NCBI RefSeq assembly: GCF_035046485.1
Contig: NC_085137.1
Location: 314,909,164-314,973,163, forward strand
Direction of reading: 5' to 3'
Source: Aedes albopictus
Lineage: Eukaryota; Arthropoda; Insecta; Diptera; Culicidae
Length of the DNA: 64,000 nt
Shown here piece after piece: positions 21,640 to 33,735 of the stretch. The notes beneath the pieces are model-generated. The model was not told the origin of the DNA, searched no databases, and saw nothing but the letters and a program-made list of their open reading frames with translations. Made by a program: the position numbers and the translations under genes. How positions within the stretch are numbered: position 1 is the first letter of the stretch; each line of letters opens with the position of its first letter.

Positions 21640-24345
21640 GAAAATCTGGAAATATTCTTGTAGAGATGTGGAGAAATTCCTGAAAAAAAATCTTCAAGGA
21701 ATTCCTAAAGTGATTTTTGGTGGAATTCTTGAAAGAAGTCTTGGGGCTATTCCTGAAGAAATTCTTGGAAGGAAATTCTGGAAGGGATTGATGGAGTATT
21801 TCTTGGCGGATGTCTTCCTAGAGGAATTCTTGGAGGAATTCCTGGAGGGATTCCTGTAGGCATTTCTGGAGGAATTTCCTAGAAGATTTTCTGAAGATAT
21901 TTATTAAAATCCTTGGATGTATTCCTAGAAGAATTTATAAAGGAATTCCTGGCCAAATTCCTGGAGGGATTCTTGGAGGAATTTTTTGACAGATGTATTG
22001 AAGCAGGTCTTGGAGAAATTCTTATTAGAGTCTGTAGGAATTCTTGAAAGAATTTCTGCAGAAATTCCTGGACGGATTCTTGAAGGAATTTTCAGCAGAA
22101 TTCTTGGAGGAATATCTAAAGGAATTCTTAAAAAAAATCCAGGAGAAATTTTTGGAAAAAATTTTGGAGGAATTCTTGGAGAAATTCCAGGAGGGATTCT
22201 TGGAAGAAGTTTCGGAGCAGTTCCTTATGAAATCTCTTCACAAAGGAATCCCTGGAGTTGTCCCAGGAGTATTTTCTTGAGGAATTTCTAGAGGTTTCCT
22301 GAAAAATCATAGAGGTATTCGTGGAGGAATTTCTGGAGCATTTTTTGGATAAAATTCTCGAAGGAATTTTATGGAAAAAAAATCCCTACATGTGTTTCTG
22401 GCGAAATTCCTGTAGAGATTCTTGGAGGAATTCCTGGCAGAATTCTTAGAGGGACCCCTGGTGAAATTCTTTGGGAAATTTTTGTTATTTTTGGAGGAAT
22501 TTCTGGAGGGATTTTTGGATGAATTCAAGGCAGATGTCTTGCAGGAATCCCTGGATGAATTCTTGGAGAAGTTCATTGAGGATTTTTTGTGGAATCCCTT
22601 AGCCCACGAGCGATCGCCCTGTTGTATTTTGTACAACACGTTGAAAAAATCTCGCTTTTTGTACTCAGCATTAGCGTGGTGCTGACGCAGGTAGTCAACC
22701 ACGCGAGTTACGGAAGGTTAAGGAATACTTGATGGAATTCATGGATATATTATAAGAGGAATTCCTGGAGGACTTACTAAAGGAATTTTCGGAGTAATTT
22801 CTGGGGAAATTTCTGGTGGATTTTCTGGTGGAATTCCAAAAAAATCACCAATTATAATTCAAAAAAAAATCTTTGGCGTAATTCCTTAAGAGAATTTTTG
22901 GAGGAACTTCTGAGAAAATCTCTGAAGGAACGATTTCTTAGAGTAATGCAAGGAGTATTCTCTTAAGGAATTTCTGAAGGTTTCCTGAAGGATCCATTCA
23001 TGGAGGAATTTCTGGACAAATTCTTGAAAAAAATCTTTAAAAATCCTTAGGAGAATTCCTGGAAGAATTGTTCGAGAAATTTCTGAAGAAGTTTCTTTGA
23101 GGAATCCCTGGAGTAATTTTTGTAGGGATTTCTGGAAAAAAAATCTTGACGAATTCCTGGAGGAAATTCTGGAGCAATGCCTGAAAGAAAAGAAAAATCT
23201 CGAAGGAGTCCCTGGAGTAGTTTTTGGAAGAATTTCTGGAGGATTTCTTACAGGTTACAGAAAGAATTCTTCGAGCCATTTCTGGTAAAATTCTTGGAAG
23301 AATTCCTAGAGAAATTCTTGGAGGAAACCCTGGAATGATTGGTGAAATTCTTGGCAGAAGTCGTGGAGGACTTCCTGGTGAAGTTCTTGGAGGAATACCT
23401 AGAAGGATTCTTTGAGGAATTCTTGGCAGAAGTTTTGAAGGAATATCTGGATAAATTCTTGGAAAAATTCCTGGACGGATTCTTGTAGGAATTTTCGTCA
23501 GAACTCTTGGATGAATTCCCGGAAGAATTTTCAAGGAATTTCTTGAGAAATTTCTGGAGGAGTTCTAGTTGGAATTATGGGCAGAAATTCTTCGAAGACT
23601 ACCTGGAGGGATTCTTTGACGAATTATTGGTGAAAGTATAGGAGGAATTCTTGTAGGACTTTTTGGAGGAACTTTTGGAGAAGTTCTTGGAGGGATTCTT
23701 GGAGAAATTCTTGGAGTAATACCTATATGAATTAATGGCGGAATTCTTGGATGATTACTGGAGGAATGCTTGCAGGAATTCAAGAAGAAATGTTTGGATG
23801 AATTCCAGGAGGGATTTTTGTAGACATTTCTGGTGCAATTTCAGGAGGATTTCCTGGAGAATTTCCTTGAAAAAAATCCGAAAAAAATCTCCGGAGGAAG
23901 TCTGGAAGAAATCACGAGATAAATTCTTGAAGTAATTCCTGGCGTACTCTCTGGTGTAGTTCATGAAGTAATTGTTGAGGTTTTCCTAGACAAGTTCATA
24001 AAGCAATTCCTTGAGGAACTTCTCGGAAGAGTTTTTGGAGTAATGCCAGAATCAATTTCTGGAGGATTTCCCGGTGAATCCTGTAGGAATTTTTAAAGGG
24101 ATTCCAGAAAAAATCCCTGGAGGGGATCTTGGAGAAAATTTTTGGCAGATGTCTTGGAGGAATTCCTGCAGTAATTCTTGGAGGGATTCATGGAAGAATT
24201 TTTGGCAGAAAATTGAGAAATTCCTGGAAAATGTTGGGTAGGAATTTCTGTAGAAATTCCATTAATAATTTCTAGAGAAGTTGCTGGAGAAACTTTTGGA
24301 TTAATTTCTGGAGGATTTTGCGGAGAAATTTCTTGACAAAATGGA
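21640..24345 (-). repeat. 12-bp satellite array, reversed orientation
   Basis: From about 21640 the unit appears as its complement (GGAATTCTTGGA, GGAATTCCTGGA). Short runs of EFLEEFLEE-like codons are by-products. An interruption at about 22597-22720 holds non-array sequence with a TTGTATTTTGTACAA palindrome of unknown origin. With 19020-21625 it forms an inverted pair. Confidence 0.88.
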
Positions 24346-24582
24346 GCACTGATGGAGATACCAAACGCAGAATCGAAACATTGCTAATGATCTAAAATAA
24401 TCATGGCTATTCGGTAATTGAAACATGAAAAATACCAAGTTTTAATTCCATCGTTTCACAAAAAACCGACGAGAGTTTTGTTTAGTTTAATTCAATTTTA
24501 TGAAATCCTAATTTCTGGAACAGTTCAAGAAAAAATATTATGGAATTCGTCAAAAAAGCTAATGCAGAAATTTCTGGGATCA

Positions 24583-24716
24583 TTCCTTCTTCTTCTTCTT
24601 CTTCTTTTTCTTCTTCTACTTCTTTGTGGTTTTACGTTTGCACTGGAACTTGTTATGCCTTATCTACAACTTAGTGTTCTTTGAGCATTTCCACAGTTAT
24701 TAATTGAAGGACTTCA
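24583..24716 (-). mobile_element. SINE fragment with GAA-type tail
   Basis: A TTC-rich run (24583-24622) precedes GCACTGGAACTTG, ACAACTTAGTGTTCTTTGAG and ACAGTTATTAATTGAAGGAC, matching the 3339-3622 SINE. The tRNA-like head is missing and no TSD was found. Flanking DNA at 24346-24582 and 24717-25431 is apparently unique, with short ORFs of no known family. Confidence 0.75.
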
Positions 24717-25701
24717 AGAATTCGAATTCTGGCTGAATCCATTCACAATTGTTAAAAAAATATCTCCAAAATTCTAAAATTCCCTCAAATAGTTTCTATA
24801 AAGTTTTCTTCAAATATTTCCGAGATTCACCAAAAACCAGTTCCATAATTGAACCATTATTTTCACATGTTGCCTTCTCCGCCGTTCTCTACAGAAAACT
24901 GCAATCTTCAATTCAGATTTTGTCCACAGGGCAGACCCAATTCATTTTTACTCAACCAATACGCCATCCTAAAAGTTCTTACCGCTTCACGCGATAATTT
25001 TCCACATCTCGCCAAACTAAAAACGGGTCGGTCTCCTGCCGGGAAAATCCATCCACGACACCATGTGTGTGCCTCACCGGCGGCAGTAGTGCACAAAATC
25101 ACGAGTATGAAGTGTGAAAATTCTGCCCAACAAACTACACGCGATGCAGTTTTCCACCGGCTATAAATAAAACTGTGAGAAATGCAACCCAGCAGTCGCC
25201 GACGCGGTGCCGATGCCGACGCCGCCATTGCAAAGCTACAAGTGCGTGTAGGTGCACAGTGGCAGGATGCCACGTAATGGTCGAATAATTTCTGAATGTC
25301 CCTGAAATGGGTTGGAAATGAAAACATTCGGAGCAAATCCATTGTTTATGGAACGGGAGCAAATTACAGAATGAGATTGCACAGCTTTGAAGCTAAAGAG
25401 TTAACCTGAATGGAATTATATTTCTAACAAACACTCCCGATCAAAAGTTTGGGTTACCCCCACAAAAACGGCACATGTCATTTTGTTAGCCCATATCTCT
25501 GCCAATTTGCGTCCGATATCAACACCCTAGATCTCATTCAAAAGATAATAAAAATATGTTTGTTAAAGTTTCATCTAAATCATGTACAAAGTTTGCTTTG
25601 GCTTAAATAAGCCAGAGAAGCTTTAAACATGATTTAGATGAAACTTTTACAAAAATATTGTTATTATCTTTTGAATGCGACCTACCCGAGCAGAAGGGCA
25701 T

Positions 25702-26111
25702 CCCGAGCAGGAATGAATAACTGCCACAAAACTGGAGCATACCAAAGTCAGGTATCATACCAAGACAAGGTATTGGTCGGTTGTCCAGGTATTGAAAATA
25801 ACTTATTTTGGTATTTTGTAGGTATTGATACAATACCTCAACGAGTTATTGGTTTGGTGTTGAGGACTGCTTGAGGTATTATTCAATTATGGAAAAATCG
25901 CTATTTGTATGGAAAAAACTCCGATTATTATTTAGGTATTGCCAAACCTGATGTCATTATGCACGTGTTATGCACAGAAAACACACCAGTTATTATTTTA
26001 GGTATTTTACCTCTTATGCAGGGCTACTTAATACCTCATTCAGATTGTAGGTACATATTCGGTTTTCCATACCTGAGTTAGTTATTCTTCAGCTATTTTC
26101 TCCTGCTCGGG
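25702..26111. mobile_element. MITE with CCCGAGCAGGA ends, second copy
   Basis: The ends are CCCGAGCAGGAATGAATAAC and a TCCTGCTCGGG inverse. AT flanks both sides. The interior is a reverse-complement homologue of 6063-6439 (for example GGTTTGGTGTTGAGGACTGC versus its inverse at 6282-6301). It is inserted in the MITE 25685-26620, near that element's left end. Confidence 0.88.
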
Positions 26112-26432
26112 ATACCTTACAAATACCGTGCAAAGAGCAACCTGTGCTCTAATACCTCATGTTGGTATTGCTATATTATTCTACGCAATGTTATGAGAAC
26201 ACCACAATAACAAATGGAGCTATTTGAGCAAACTTAGGTATTGATGTGGTATTGTTGATTTAGCTGGAAAAATAACGGAATAACAAGATTTGTTATTACA
26301 TCATGGAGCTATCGAAAAATGTTTAATTCAATAGCAAGACATGTTATTATTTTGTTATTCCATATCTTCTGGATAACAAATAGAGCACTTGAAATATATG
26401 GTATGCATTAATTATTGAAATAACAAGACTTG

Positions 26433-26486
26433 TTTTTTTTTTATCTGTATTAACGAGATTTTTAGCCCTAGGCTAGTTCATCTCGG
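26433..26486 (-). mobile_element. 54-bp LINE 3' tail insertion
   Basis: AACAAGACTTG at 26422-26432 and 26487-26497 is an 11-bp TSD. On the minus strand it reads CCGAGATGAACTAGCCTAGG, then AATCTCGTTAATACAG and poly(A). This is an extremely 5'-truncated retroposition product. Confidence 0.8.
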
Positions 26487-26716
26487 AACAAGACTTGTTA
26501 TTTTTCAGGTGTTATTTATACACAATTATGGTATTCATTTTTGTTATTATATCGAGGTATAATGTTATTTAAGATAAATACCTCGATATGTTATTTTGTT
26601 GCTATTCTTTTCTGCTCGGGTAGGGTTTTGAAATCGTACGCAAATTGGCGGATATACGGGTCTAAAAAAATTACATGTTTTTGAGGGGGTGACCCCAAAC
26701 TTTTGATCGGGAGTGT

Positions 26717-28065
26717 AGATCTAATTGAGTACTTCAGCATTTATTCAGCTTACTTCCTATCTATTTTTTGCTTTTTAGTAGTTTTTGAACAAGTTCGTAT
26801 GATTATGTGATGAGAATTGTTTGTACCAGCAATTTACTAGCTTACTTTCCTTACTACTCAATCCCAATCTATCGCAGCGCCAGCTCGTAGTAGGTAGTCA
26901 TTGACACCTGCTGTTTTTGAAGATTTCTTCAGAAATATGATAAAATTTCTCAATCAATTACGATATTAGCTCCTCATTGAGCTCAATTGTCACACGGTAA
27001 AATATTGGTGCAATAATTTTTGAACCATTTGTTTATGGTTTGGTTCTATTTCCGACCACTGTGCACCACCGTTCTTTGAATGTTTGTTGAACCCGCTGCG
27101 TTGTAGCCGGTGGTAATCAGCGTCTGTTAATGAGGTTTTTTTTTGTAGTTTTTAAGTCTAGATTAGAGAGGACAATGTCTAGATTGTTTTGTCGTGTGCT
27201 ACAAACTTAATGCCATGTATTGAAACTTCAGATCTGAATTTCATTTTTTTTAATGGAAAGAAATAAATGATTTTTTTGTAGTGTTATCTAAAAAGCTCCT
27301 GCATTCAATCAAGTTTTAAGTAGTCTTATTTTAATGGAAATATTTCAAACACACACTAACAATCCCAACACCACTCTGAGTTTATTTAACCTACATTTGG
27401 AGAAAAAACGTTCAATACCGAAACGATAGACACTGGAAAACGACAACTACACCTTACTGCCGGGCGGTATCGGCATTCGATATTCGGTATTTTAACTGCA
27501 GTTTGAATATCGAAACATAAACATTACCCGCCAGCCAGTAGCAGCTATATGTAGGATAAACCCCCCACATGTTGGTTGGTGGGTTTACTCAGCGCACACG
27601 TGGTTAGGCACCGACTAACTTAACTGTCTGAGAAGCAGAAGAAAAACATTCCCACTGGGGAAGTTTGTTTGGATTGGATTTCGTGATAATGGCACATTAC
27701 GGGATCGATTAGGAATGCTCAGCAGGTGTTGTGATGTATGGCGCATATTCGTTCTGTGCATAGAAGTTTCAGAGAGGGGAATCTATGAGAATGGCATTTA
27801 GAAGGCTTGAATGTTGGCCGAATTTAAAAGCCTGTTTTCCCGGGGAAAGGTTTTTGTCTCTATACGTATATGTATTGGAAAATTCTCCTTCTAAACATGA
27901 GAAATTCGCCGTCGATTTTTTTGCGTCTTCATTTGTATATAAAAAAAGTAACTTTTGTGAGTTTCGCCATGTACCCTCACTCATAAAAAAAAACTCTGTG
28001 ATATTGGGACCTCTTTCAAGGATTTCTTCAGAAATATCTTTAAATAAAATAATTGTTTCAGGAGT
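26717..28065. other. Apparently unique DNA, no gene supported
   Basis: Scattered ORFs (for example 27785-28108, 107 codons) have no recognised domain. The end of this stretch runs into the 300-bp direct repeat. No conserved regulatory structure is evident by eye. Confidence 0.4.
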
Positions 28066-28365
28066 TAATTCACAAAATTATTCGAGAATCGCCTACAAAT
28101 TTCCCTAAAAAATCTAAACGAGCTTTTTTAAAATATACATATACCAAAAAGAAAATTTCCTCCTGGGCTATTTTTCAGTTCCAGGAATTAATTTCAACAT
28201 TTCACTAGTAATTTCTATGAAATTTTTCAAATGAATAAATTGGAAAATTTAGCATTGATTGGTTCATTGGTTCTTGCATAATATTTTTCTGAATTCCTTT
28301 CTGATCTCTTCAGAAATTCTTTGATAGATTCCTCCAGAAATTTATCGAATGATTTATTTGGAAAA
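28066..28365. repeat. 300-bp direct repeat, left copy
   Basis: It is identical to 34033-34332 at 299 of 300 positions by eye (single difference at 28350 versus 34317). It abuts the 5' end of LINE copy 2, and its partner abuts the 3' end, so it is placed like a very long TSD. The right part contains diverged 12-bp-array text. Confidence 0.95.
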
Positions 28366-29188
28366 GATTTGCCGGCTGTTCGGGTTCGTATGGAAGTTGA
28401 CCATCAATGTTAACTTCTTTTCCCGATCAGCCTAGATAGCTGTGTAGTGTCGGTAGCGGTTGTCTCAATTGGCTAAGAATAACACTACGGACCGCCTGAT
28501 CCAGTGGTAAGAGTCCACTAAACAGGTGACCTCTAATCCATGGTGTTATGCGGCTTCATGCTTACCGTGACAAAGAATGAATGGTTAGGGGGGTCTAATA
28601 AAAACCTAACCACAAACGGAGCCTGTGGAGAATTAGGGCGTCCTCCACAGTATTACGCCCTTACTGCGCTAACCGGAGCAATGGTGCAGGTGACCTTGCG
28701 TTTCTCCGAGATAATCAGTTGCCCTTCTTAAGTCTCAAATTTGAGGCTAAATAAGGGCGGGGTTATTCAAATGTTGTTAATTAGCTTACATTACTGCCTA
28801 TATGGGTTCGCTTAATGCGTTTTCGCCATTGGCGTTTTTTCAATTGACACCGATTTGGTTCGTTGTTGATGTTTCCTTTTTATGCTGTGATTGTGAAGAG
28901 TGTAATCCTGTCTAGTTTGGGTAGTGGCTACGACAAGGAAACCTCAGATCAATTTTCAGCGTAAAAAGCGTATGTAGCCCAAGTGGATCTACTTCAAAAG
29001 TTCAATTTCGTAAGGTAACTTCTGTATAGGTTACCTTGTGAACCCAGCTTTGCTTTTTGCCTTTCTCGTACACTTAGTGTACTGGAAAGGCTATATGTTC
29101 ACTCCAAAAATGACTTTTTGATAGAAGGCCCGGAGGGTCGAGTCACATATACCAATCAACTCAGCTCGACGAATTGAGGTGATGTCTG

Positions 29189-29245
29189 TGTGTGTGTATG
29201 TATGTGTGTGTGTGTGTATGTATGTGTGTGTGTATGTGTGTGTAC
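29189..29245. repeat. (TG)n/(TATG) microsatellite
   Basis: Interrupted TG repeats of about 57 bp with ATG interruptions lie inside the 3.55-kb element. Confidence 0.9.
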
Positions 29246-29379
29246 AAAAAAAACTCACATCACTTTTTGGCAGTAAACCTCAACCGATTTTAATGACCAA
29301 CGGTTCATTCGACGCGGAATCTGGTCCCATTGTTTCCTATTGAAAATGGTTCGGATCGGTCCAGCCGTTCCGGAGTTAT

Positions 29380-30870
29380 GGCCATTTAGGTGTTCCGGAT
29401 CGGTACCCCAGGAAGGGGCCAGATATGAAAACGCTACAAACCCATTCATGCGACACATCAAACCACGGCACTTTCGAAAACATGATGAACGGTAAACAGG
29501 AAAATAGTCTCGGGCCATATCTGAACCGGTAGTGTTCCGGAACCGGTTCCGGGTGACCCGCCGGAAGTGGCCAAATATGAAAGTGAACCAAACCCTTCAT
29601 GCGACACATCAAACAGCGGATTTTTCGATAGCCTGATAAACAGTATGCAGGAAAACATGCTCAGACCATATCTGAACCGGTAGTATTCCGGAACCGGTTC
29701 TGGGTCTTCCGCCGGAAGTGGCTAAATATGAAAGTGAACCAAACCCATGCATGCGATACATCAAACCACGGCTTTTTCGATAGCCTGATGAACAGTAGGC
29801 AGGAAAATATTCTCGGACCATATCTGAACCGGTAGTGTTCCGGAACCGGTTCCGGGTGATCCGCCGGATGTGGCCAAATATGAATGTGAACCAAAGCCAT
29901 ACATGCGACACATCAAACAGCGGATTTTTCGATAGCCTGATAAACAGTATGCAGGAAAACATGCTCAGACCATATCTGAACCGGTAGTATTCCGGAACCG
30001 GTTCTGGGTGTTCCGCCGGATCTGGCTAAAGATGAAAGTGAACCAAACCCATGCATGCGATACATCAAACAGCGGCTTTTTCGATAGCCTGATGAACAGT
30101 AGGCAGGAAATTATTCTCGGACCACATCTAAACCGGTAGTGTGCCGGAACCGGTTCTGGATGTTCCGCCGGAAGTGGCTAAATATGAAAGTGAACTAAAC
30201 CCATGCATGCGATACAACAAACAGCGGCTTTTTCGATAGCCTGATGAACAGTGGGCAGGGAAACATTCTCAGACCATATCTGAACCAGTAGTGTTACTGA
30301 ACCGGTTCCAGATGTCACGCCGGAAGTAGCCAAGTATAAAAATTAACCAACCCCTTAGATGCGACGCATCAAATCGCAAGCTCTTCAGGCAACCTGATAA
30401 ACGGTTAATAAAAGTGAATAGTTTCAGATCATATATGGATCAACCGATAGAGTTCCGGAACCGGTTCCGGGTGTCCCGCTGGAAGTGGTCAAATGTAGTA
30501 GATATCAAAACCCATGCCTGCGGCACATTGAACAGCGGCTTTTTAAATAACGTGATGAACGATTAGTCAGAAAATAGACCACAACGAAGATCTTTAATAA
30601 AGGCTACCGATAGTGTTCCAGGACCGATCTAGGGTGTCCAGCCGGAAGTGGCCAAATGCCAAAAAGAACCAAACCTATGCATGCGACACATCGAACCGCG
30701 GTCTTTTCTAAACCATGAAGAACGATTAGCAAGAAAATAGGCTCAGACCACATTAGAGGCTACCGATAGTGATGCAAAACCAGCATTGGGTGCTTCCTAG
30801 GGTGCTTCGCAGGAACTTCAAAAATGAACAAAGTCAATGCAAGCGATAAATATGTGTAAGAAAACAAAAT
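29380..30870. repeat. 152-bp tandem satellite, about 9-10 units
   Basis: The block CCGGAACCGGTTC or its variants starts at 29537, 29688, 29840, 29992, 30144, 30296, 30455, 30618 and about 30775. Spacing is 151-152 bp for the first six units and 157-163 bp for the last ones. Other shared blocks are TTTTTCGATAGCCTGATGAAC and CATGCGATACATCAAAC-like text. Left units are close to each other and right units are progressively diverged. Minus-strand ORFs of 66-117 codons across it are repeat artefacts. Confidence 0.93.
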
Positions 30871-31367
30871 CTTGACTGAACGAAGGCCACATACATACAG
30901 ACGTCTTACTCTACTCACTCTCCATCGTCCTTGTTTTCAACGGTTGAAACAAATTTTAATCGTTGTTGCTCGTTTGACGTCTACTCACTACCAACATCAA
31001 GCCGCAGTGAAACGCAACCTGATTAGCATGTGGCGATTATTTTTTTGTAACGATGAATATAATAGCAATATGTTACAAATGATATGTCTGTTTGTCTGTA
31101 CTAAAGCAATCCCATCAAATCACTGAGGTGTAAAAATATACAGTAGGATAGGTCAACTTTATATGAGAAAATTATCGCATCAACCCCGGAGAAAGTTTTT
31201 TCAATCCTCTTTTCCGTCTAAAACTACTGGGAATTTTTTATGGGATTTAGTATGGGCAATTTCACTTGCTTGCATTTTTTTTTTCAAATTTTACGTGAAT
31301 TTTGTAACCTATGATAATAAAATATAGCCTAAAGTGTGAAGAAAAAACTATGTCGAAGACCGTAAAG

Positions 31368-31944
31368 CAGGGCTGTCCAACATACGGCCCGCGGAATCGA
31401 TGAATGAAACTTGGCCCAAGGATTGAAATATTTGAAGATATTTCATATTTAAATAAAATTTAATATTAAAAATAAACTCGAAACAGGTAGTGTTTTGATA
31501 AAAATTTTCAAAGATTGAAAAATTTAAGTACATTAATTTAAAAATGTTAAACTTGAAAGGTACAGCCAAATTTGAAGCAGAATTTCAGCAAAATTTACTG
31601 AATTTCAGAAAAACGTTGCTGCTGAACAGCAGAGTTTACTGAACGAATCAGGGAAGTTTGCCGAATTTCAGCAAATTGTTTGCTGCAACCTGCAGTTCGG
31701 CAAAATTCAGAAAAAAAAAGTATTCAGGGTGATTTTTGCAAAAAATCAAAAATTCTTGCTCACATTTATATGACCCAAATGATGGCAGTGTTGTGATTTG
31801 CCGTGAGAACGGGTAATCGGATGTACAAAATTTCACTGTTGCATTCGTGCTTTCGAAATTTGATGTCGAAATTTAATGTCTGGCCCGTCGACTGGTATGG
31901 AGCATCACTTGTGGCCCGTGGCCACGAAAGGTTGGGCAGGCCTG
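31368..31944. mobile_element. hAT-type non-autonomous element (577 bp)
   Basis: The ends are CAGGGCTGTCCAAC and the inverse of CAGGCCTGCCCAACC. CCGTAAAG at 31360-31367 and 31945-31952 is an exact 8-bp TSD, diagnostic of hAT-like transposition. Subterminal CGGCCCGC and GGCCCGTGG are also inverted. No transposase ORF. Confidence 0.9.
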
Positions 31945-32609
31945 CCGTAAAGTCATCTGTGATTGTGAAAGACGTTATATCCTAGCTTGTAATTATCGTC
32001 TTGATGTTGATCGGTCTTCAGTGATAGTGAAGGTGCTCAAGCAGTCAACTGAAAATTCTGATATTTTTCAGCCCAGTCTATACGTTTAACGTAACATGTT
32101 CAATTAATAAATTTCCCAATGTTATTAAAATTATTGCTTTTCTAAATAAGGTATTCTCGGGATTCAGGAACAGTTGGCATTACGTCGACGGAAAGATCAT
32201 GCTTCGGAATGATGGCCCTATCACAGAAACTAGCTAAACAAACAATAGTAGAAGATTCCAAAAACAGGGACCGAATTCTAAACCGCCCGATAGGTAGGCG
32301 ATTGTTCATATCACGACGGTTTCAAACCGAACGGACTCAATAAATACCAAAACTTTCGTATGACATTTTTAAGTTAGGCAAGGCCATCTTGACTAGGAAA
32401 CCTTGACCGATTGAACCCTTGAAAAGGTCCCATACAGATCGAAACGTCGGAAAAATTCATAAACTAGTGTTTTCGATTCCCCCAAAAGGCTGAAGCCAAC
32501 ATTCTGAAGCAAAATCATCCCAGTCGTATCCCAACCAAGGAAAGATTCTCAGTACATGTTCGACGAGAAAGGCACTATCACCACTAGGTGGATTAATCTG
32601 GGTTTTTCA

Positions 32610-33735
32610 TTATAGATGAACTGTCGTGCCTCGAGCATGCTATATTTTAGAATAACGTTAACAGTATGTTTCAACCTTTCCTTATGGATGCCTTCAAGCA
32701 AGCTCTTGTTTTCAGCATCTTTTCGCTGATATTTGGCATCTGAAGTAGCTCAAACATTGGTTTGAGATGCTTCACTTTGATGGAATACTTAGGTAGTACA
32801 GTTCATGGCTAACTTAACATAGAATTGCACCTAACCCAACTCTGCATGAGCAGAATTTGTCATGAGTTGACTGATTGGCATGTGTCAGATGAGGACTCTC
32901 CATTTGACCTTTTTGCACTTTGGAGTGTTCCTTCGCAAACTTTGCGTATTCAGGCGTCCCTGCTCAACAAGCTAGGGAACCTGTAATAATTGGTTGCGAT
33001 CACATTTTATGGATAACTCGCTTCCATTGCTACTCCAAGAGAGTTTCATTATGGTTTTGTTATTACAACGCCCTTCATTGTGGTATACCATAGCTACTGC
33101 TTTGAAAGAAGCTTGTCCTCTGCGGTCTGTGCGGACCGAAAGAGGTATTCCTGAATGGAACTCGGACCTGTTCAAGTTCTAAATATCTTCGGATAAACCA
33201 GTCTTTTGTATAGCTACGAATCTTTAGCTTCTACCCCGAGGATTGTAGCTGTAGAATCGATTTAGTGGGCAGTAAAAAGCTCTGCTTACTTCAAACCTCC
33301 TGGAGCAAATGGGGCTTTGTCCTATTTTTCTCCAGAGGGATTTGAGTTTTTCAAACATGTTTTGAACTCTTGTAGTTTTCTATTGGGTATTTTCATGGCG
33401 TGAAATTACTCTGTAGTTTTATCCCGAAAGGGTGCGTGCGTTGTAAAAAGAAGGAATAAGTTCCAGATTTATCTGGTTACGTCGTTCTTTCTGAAATGCT
33501 CGAAACGCATTGTCGATTATCACATCTGTGATGTTCGTCTGGCTAATATGCCTGTTCATGTGAACTCACATGTCTCCCAATTTGGGATGTCCACAGTGAC
33601 TCTTTTACACAAAGTTGTATACGTTTTCAAGAAAGCACTCGCTAAAACGTAGTTTTTGCTTGGGTGATTTTTTGAATATTGAGGATGCTTTTGATGACGT
33701 GCCTTTCTATGTCATATTGAAAGTCGCATGACGTC
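32610..33735 (+). pseudogene. Endonuclease-RT remnant of LINE copy 2
   Basis: Parallels to copy 1: GGATGCCTTCAAGCAAG, AGCAGAATTTGTCATGAG, CATGTGTCAGATGAGGACTC, AGCTTGTCCTCTGCGGTCTG and CGAAACGCATTGTCGATTATCA. Frames are repeatedly broken; for example, the motif A equivalent reads as a shifted IEDAFDDVPF. RT after motif A is deleted before the 3' UTR. Entirely non-functional. Confidence 0.85.

Larger units (their letters stand above)
25685..26620. mobile_element. MITE with CCCGAGCAGAA ends, TA target
   Basis: The ends are CCCGAGCAGAA and TTCTGCTCGGG. TA is duplicated at 25683-25684 and 26621-26622; removing the element and one TA restores the complementary arm of the host foldback. Net length is about 470 bp after two nested insertions. 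The interior repeats TTGTTATT and ACAAGACTTGTTATT-like motifs. Confidence 0.88.
25432..26716. mobile_element. Foldback DNA element, split by a nested MITE
   Basis: The tips are ACACTCCCGATCAAAAG and its inverse. After removal of 25685-26620, the left arm (25432-25585) and right arm (25627-25684 plus 26621-26716) are each 154 bp and complementary along their length, with a 41-bp loop. TA follows the right tip, and AA precedes the left, suggesting a decayed TA target. It is non-coding. Confidence 0.85.
29057..32609. mobile_element. 3.55-kb dispersed element with satellite core
   Basis: It starts GCCTTTCTCGTACACTTAGTG and ends near ACGAGAAAGGC, then CACTAGGTGGATTAATCTGG, ends I associate with an abundant Aedes repeat. 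Removing it rejoins the copy-2 endonuclease frame: CCCAGCTTTGCTTTTT to TTCATTATAGATGAACTGTC parallels copy 1 at 13068-13105. Contents: TG microsatellite, 152-bp satellite and a hAT-type MITE. No transposase is seen. Exact tips are uncertain by a few bases because of T runs. Confidence 0.75.

Noticed and set aside
29255..29962. Several related minus-strand ORFs (FIRLSK..., HIWPLPA...)
   Set aside because: Their similarity to each other follows from the 152-bp satellite; 152 is not a multiple of 3 and the frames drift.
29189..30870. CRISPR-like array of spaced repeats
   Set aside because: The 152-bp units are contiguous and wholly repetitive with no unique spacers; the context is eukaryotic.
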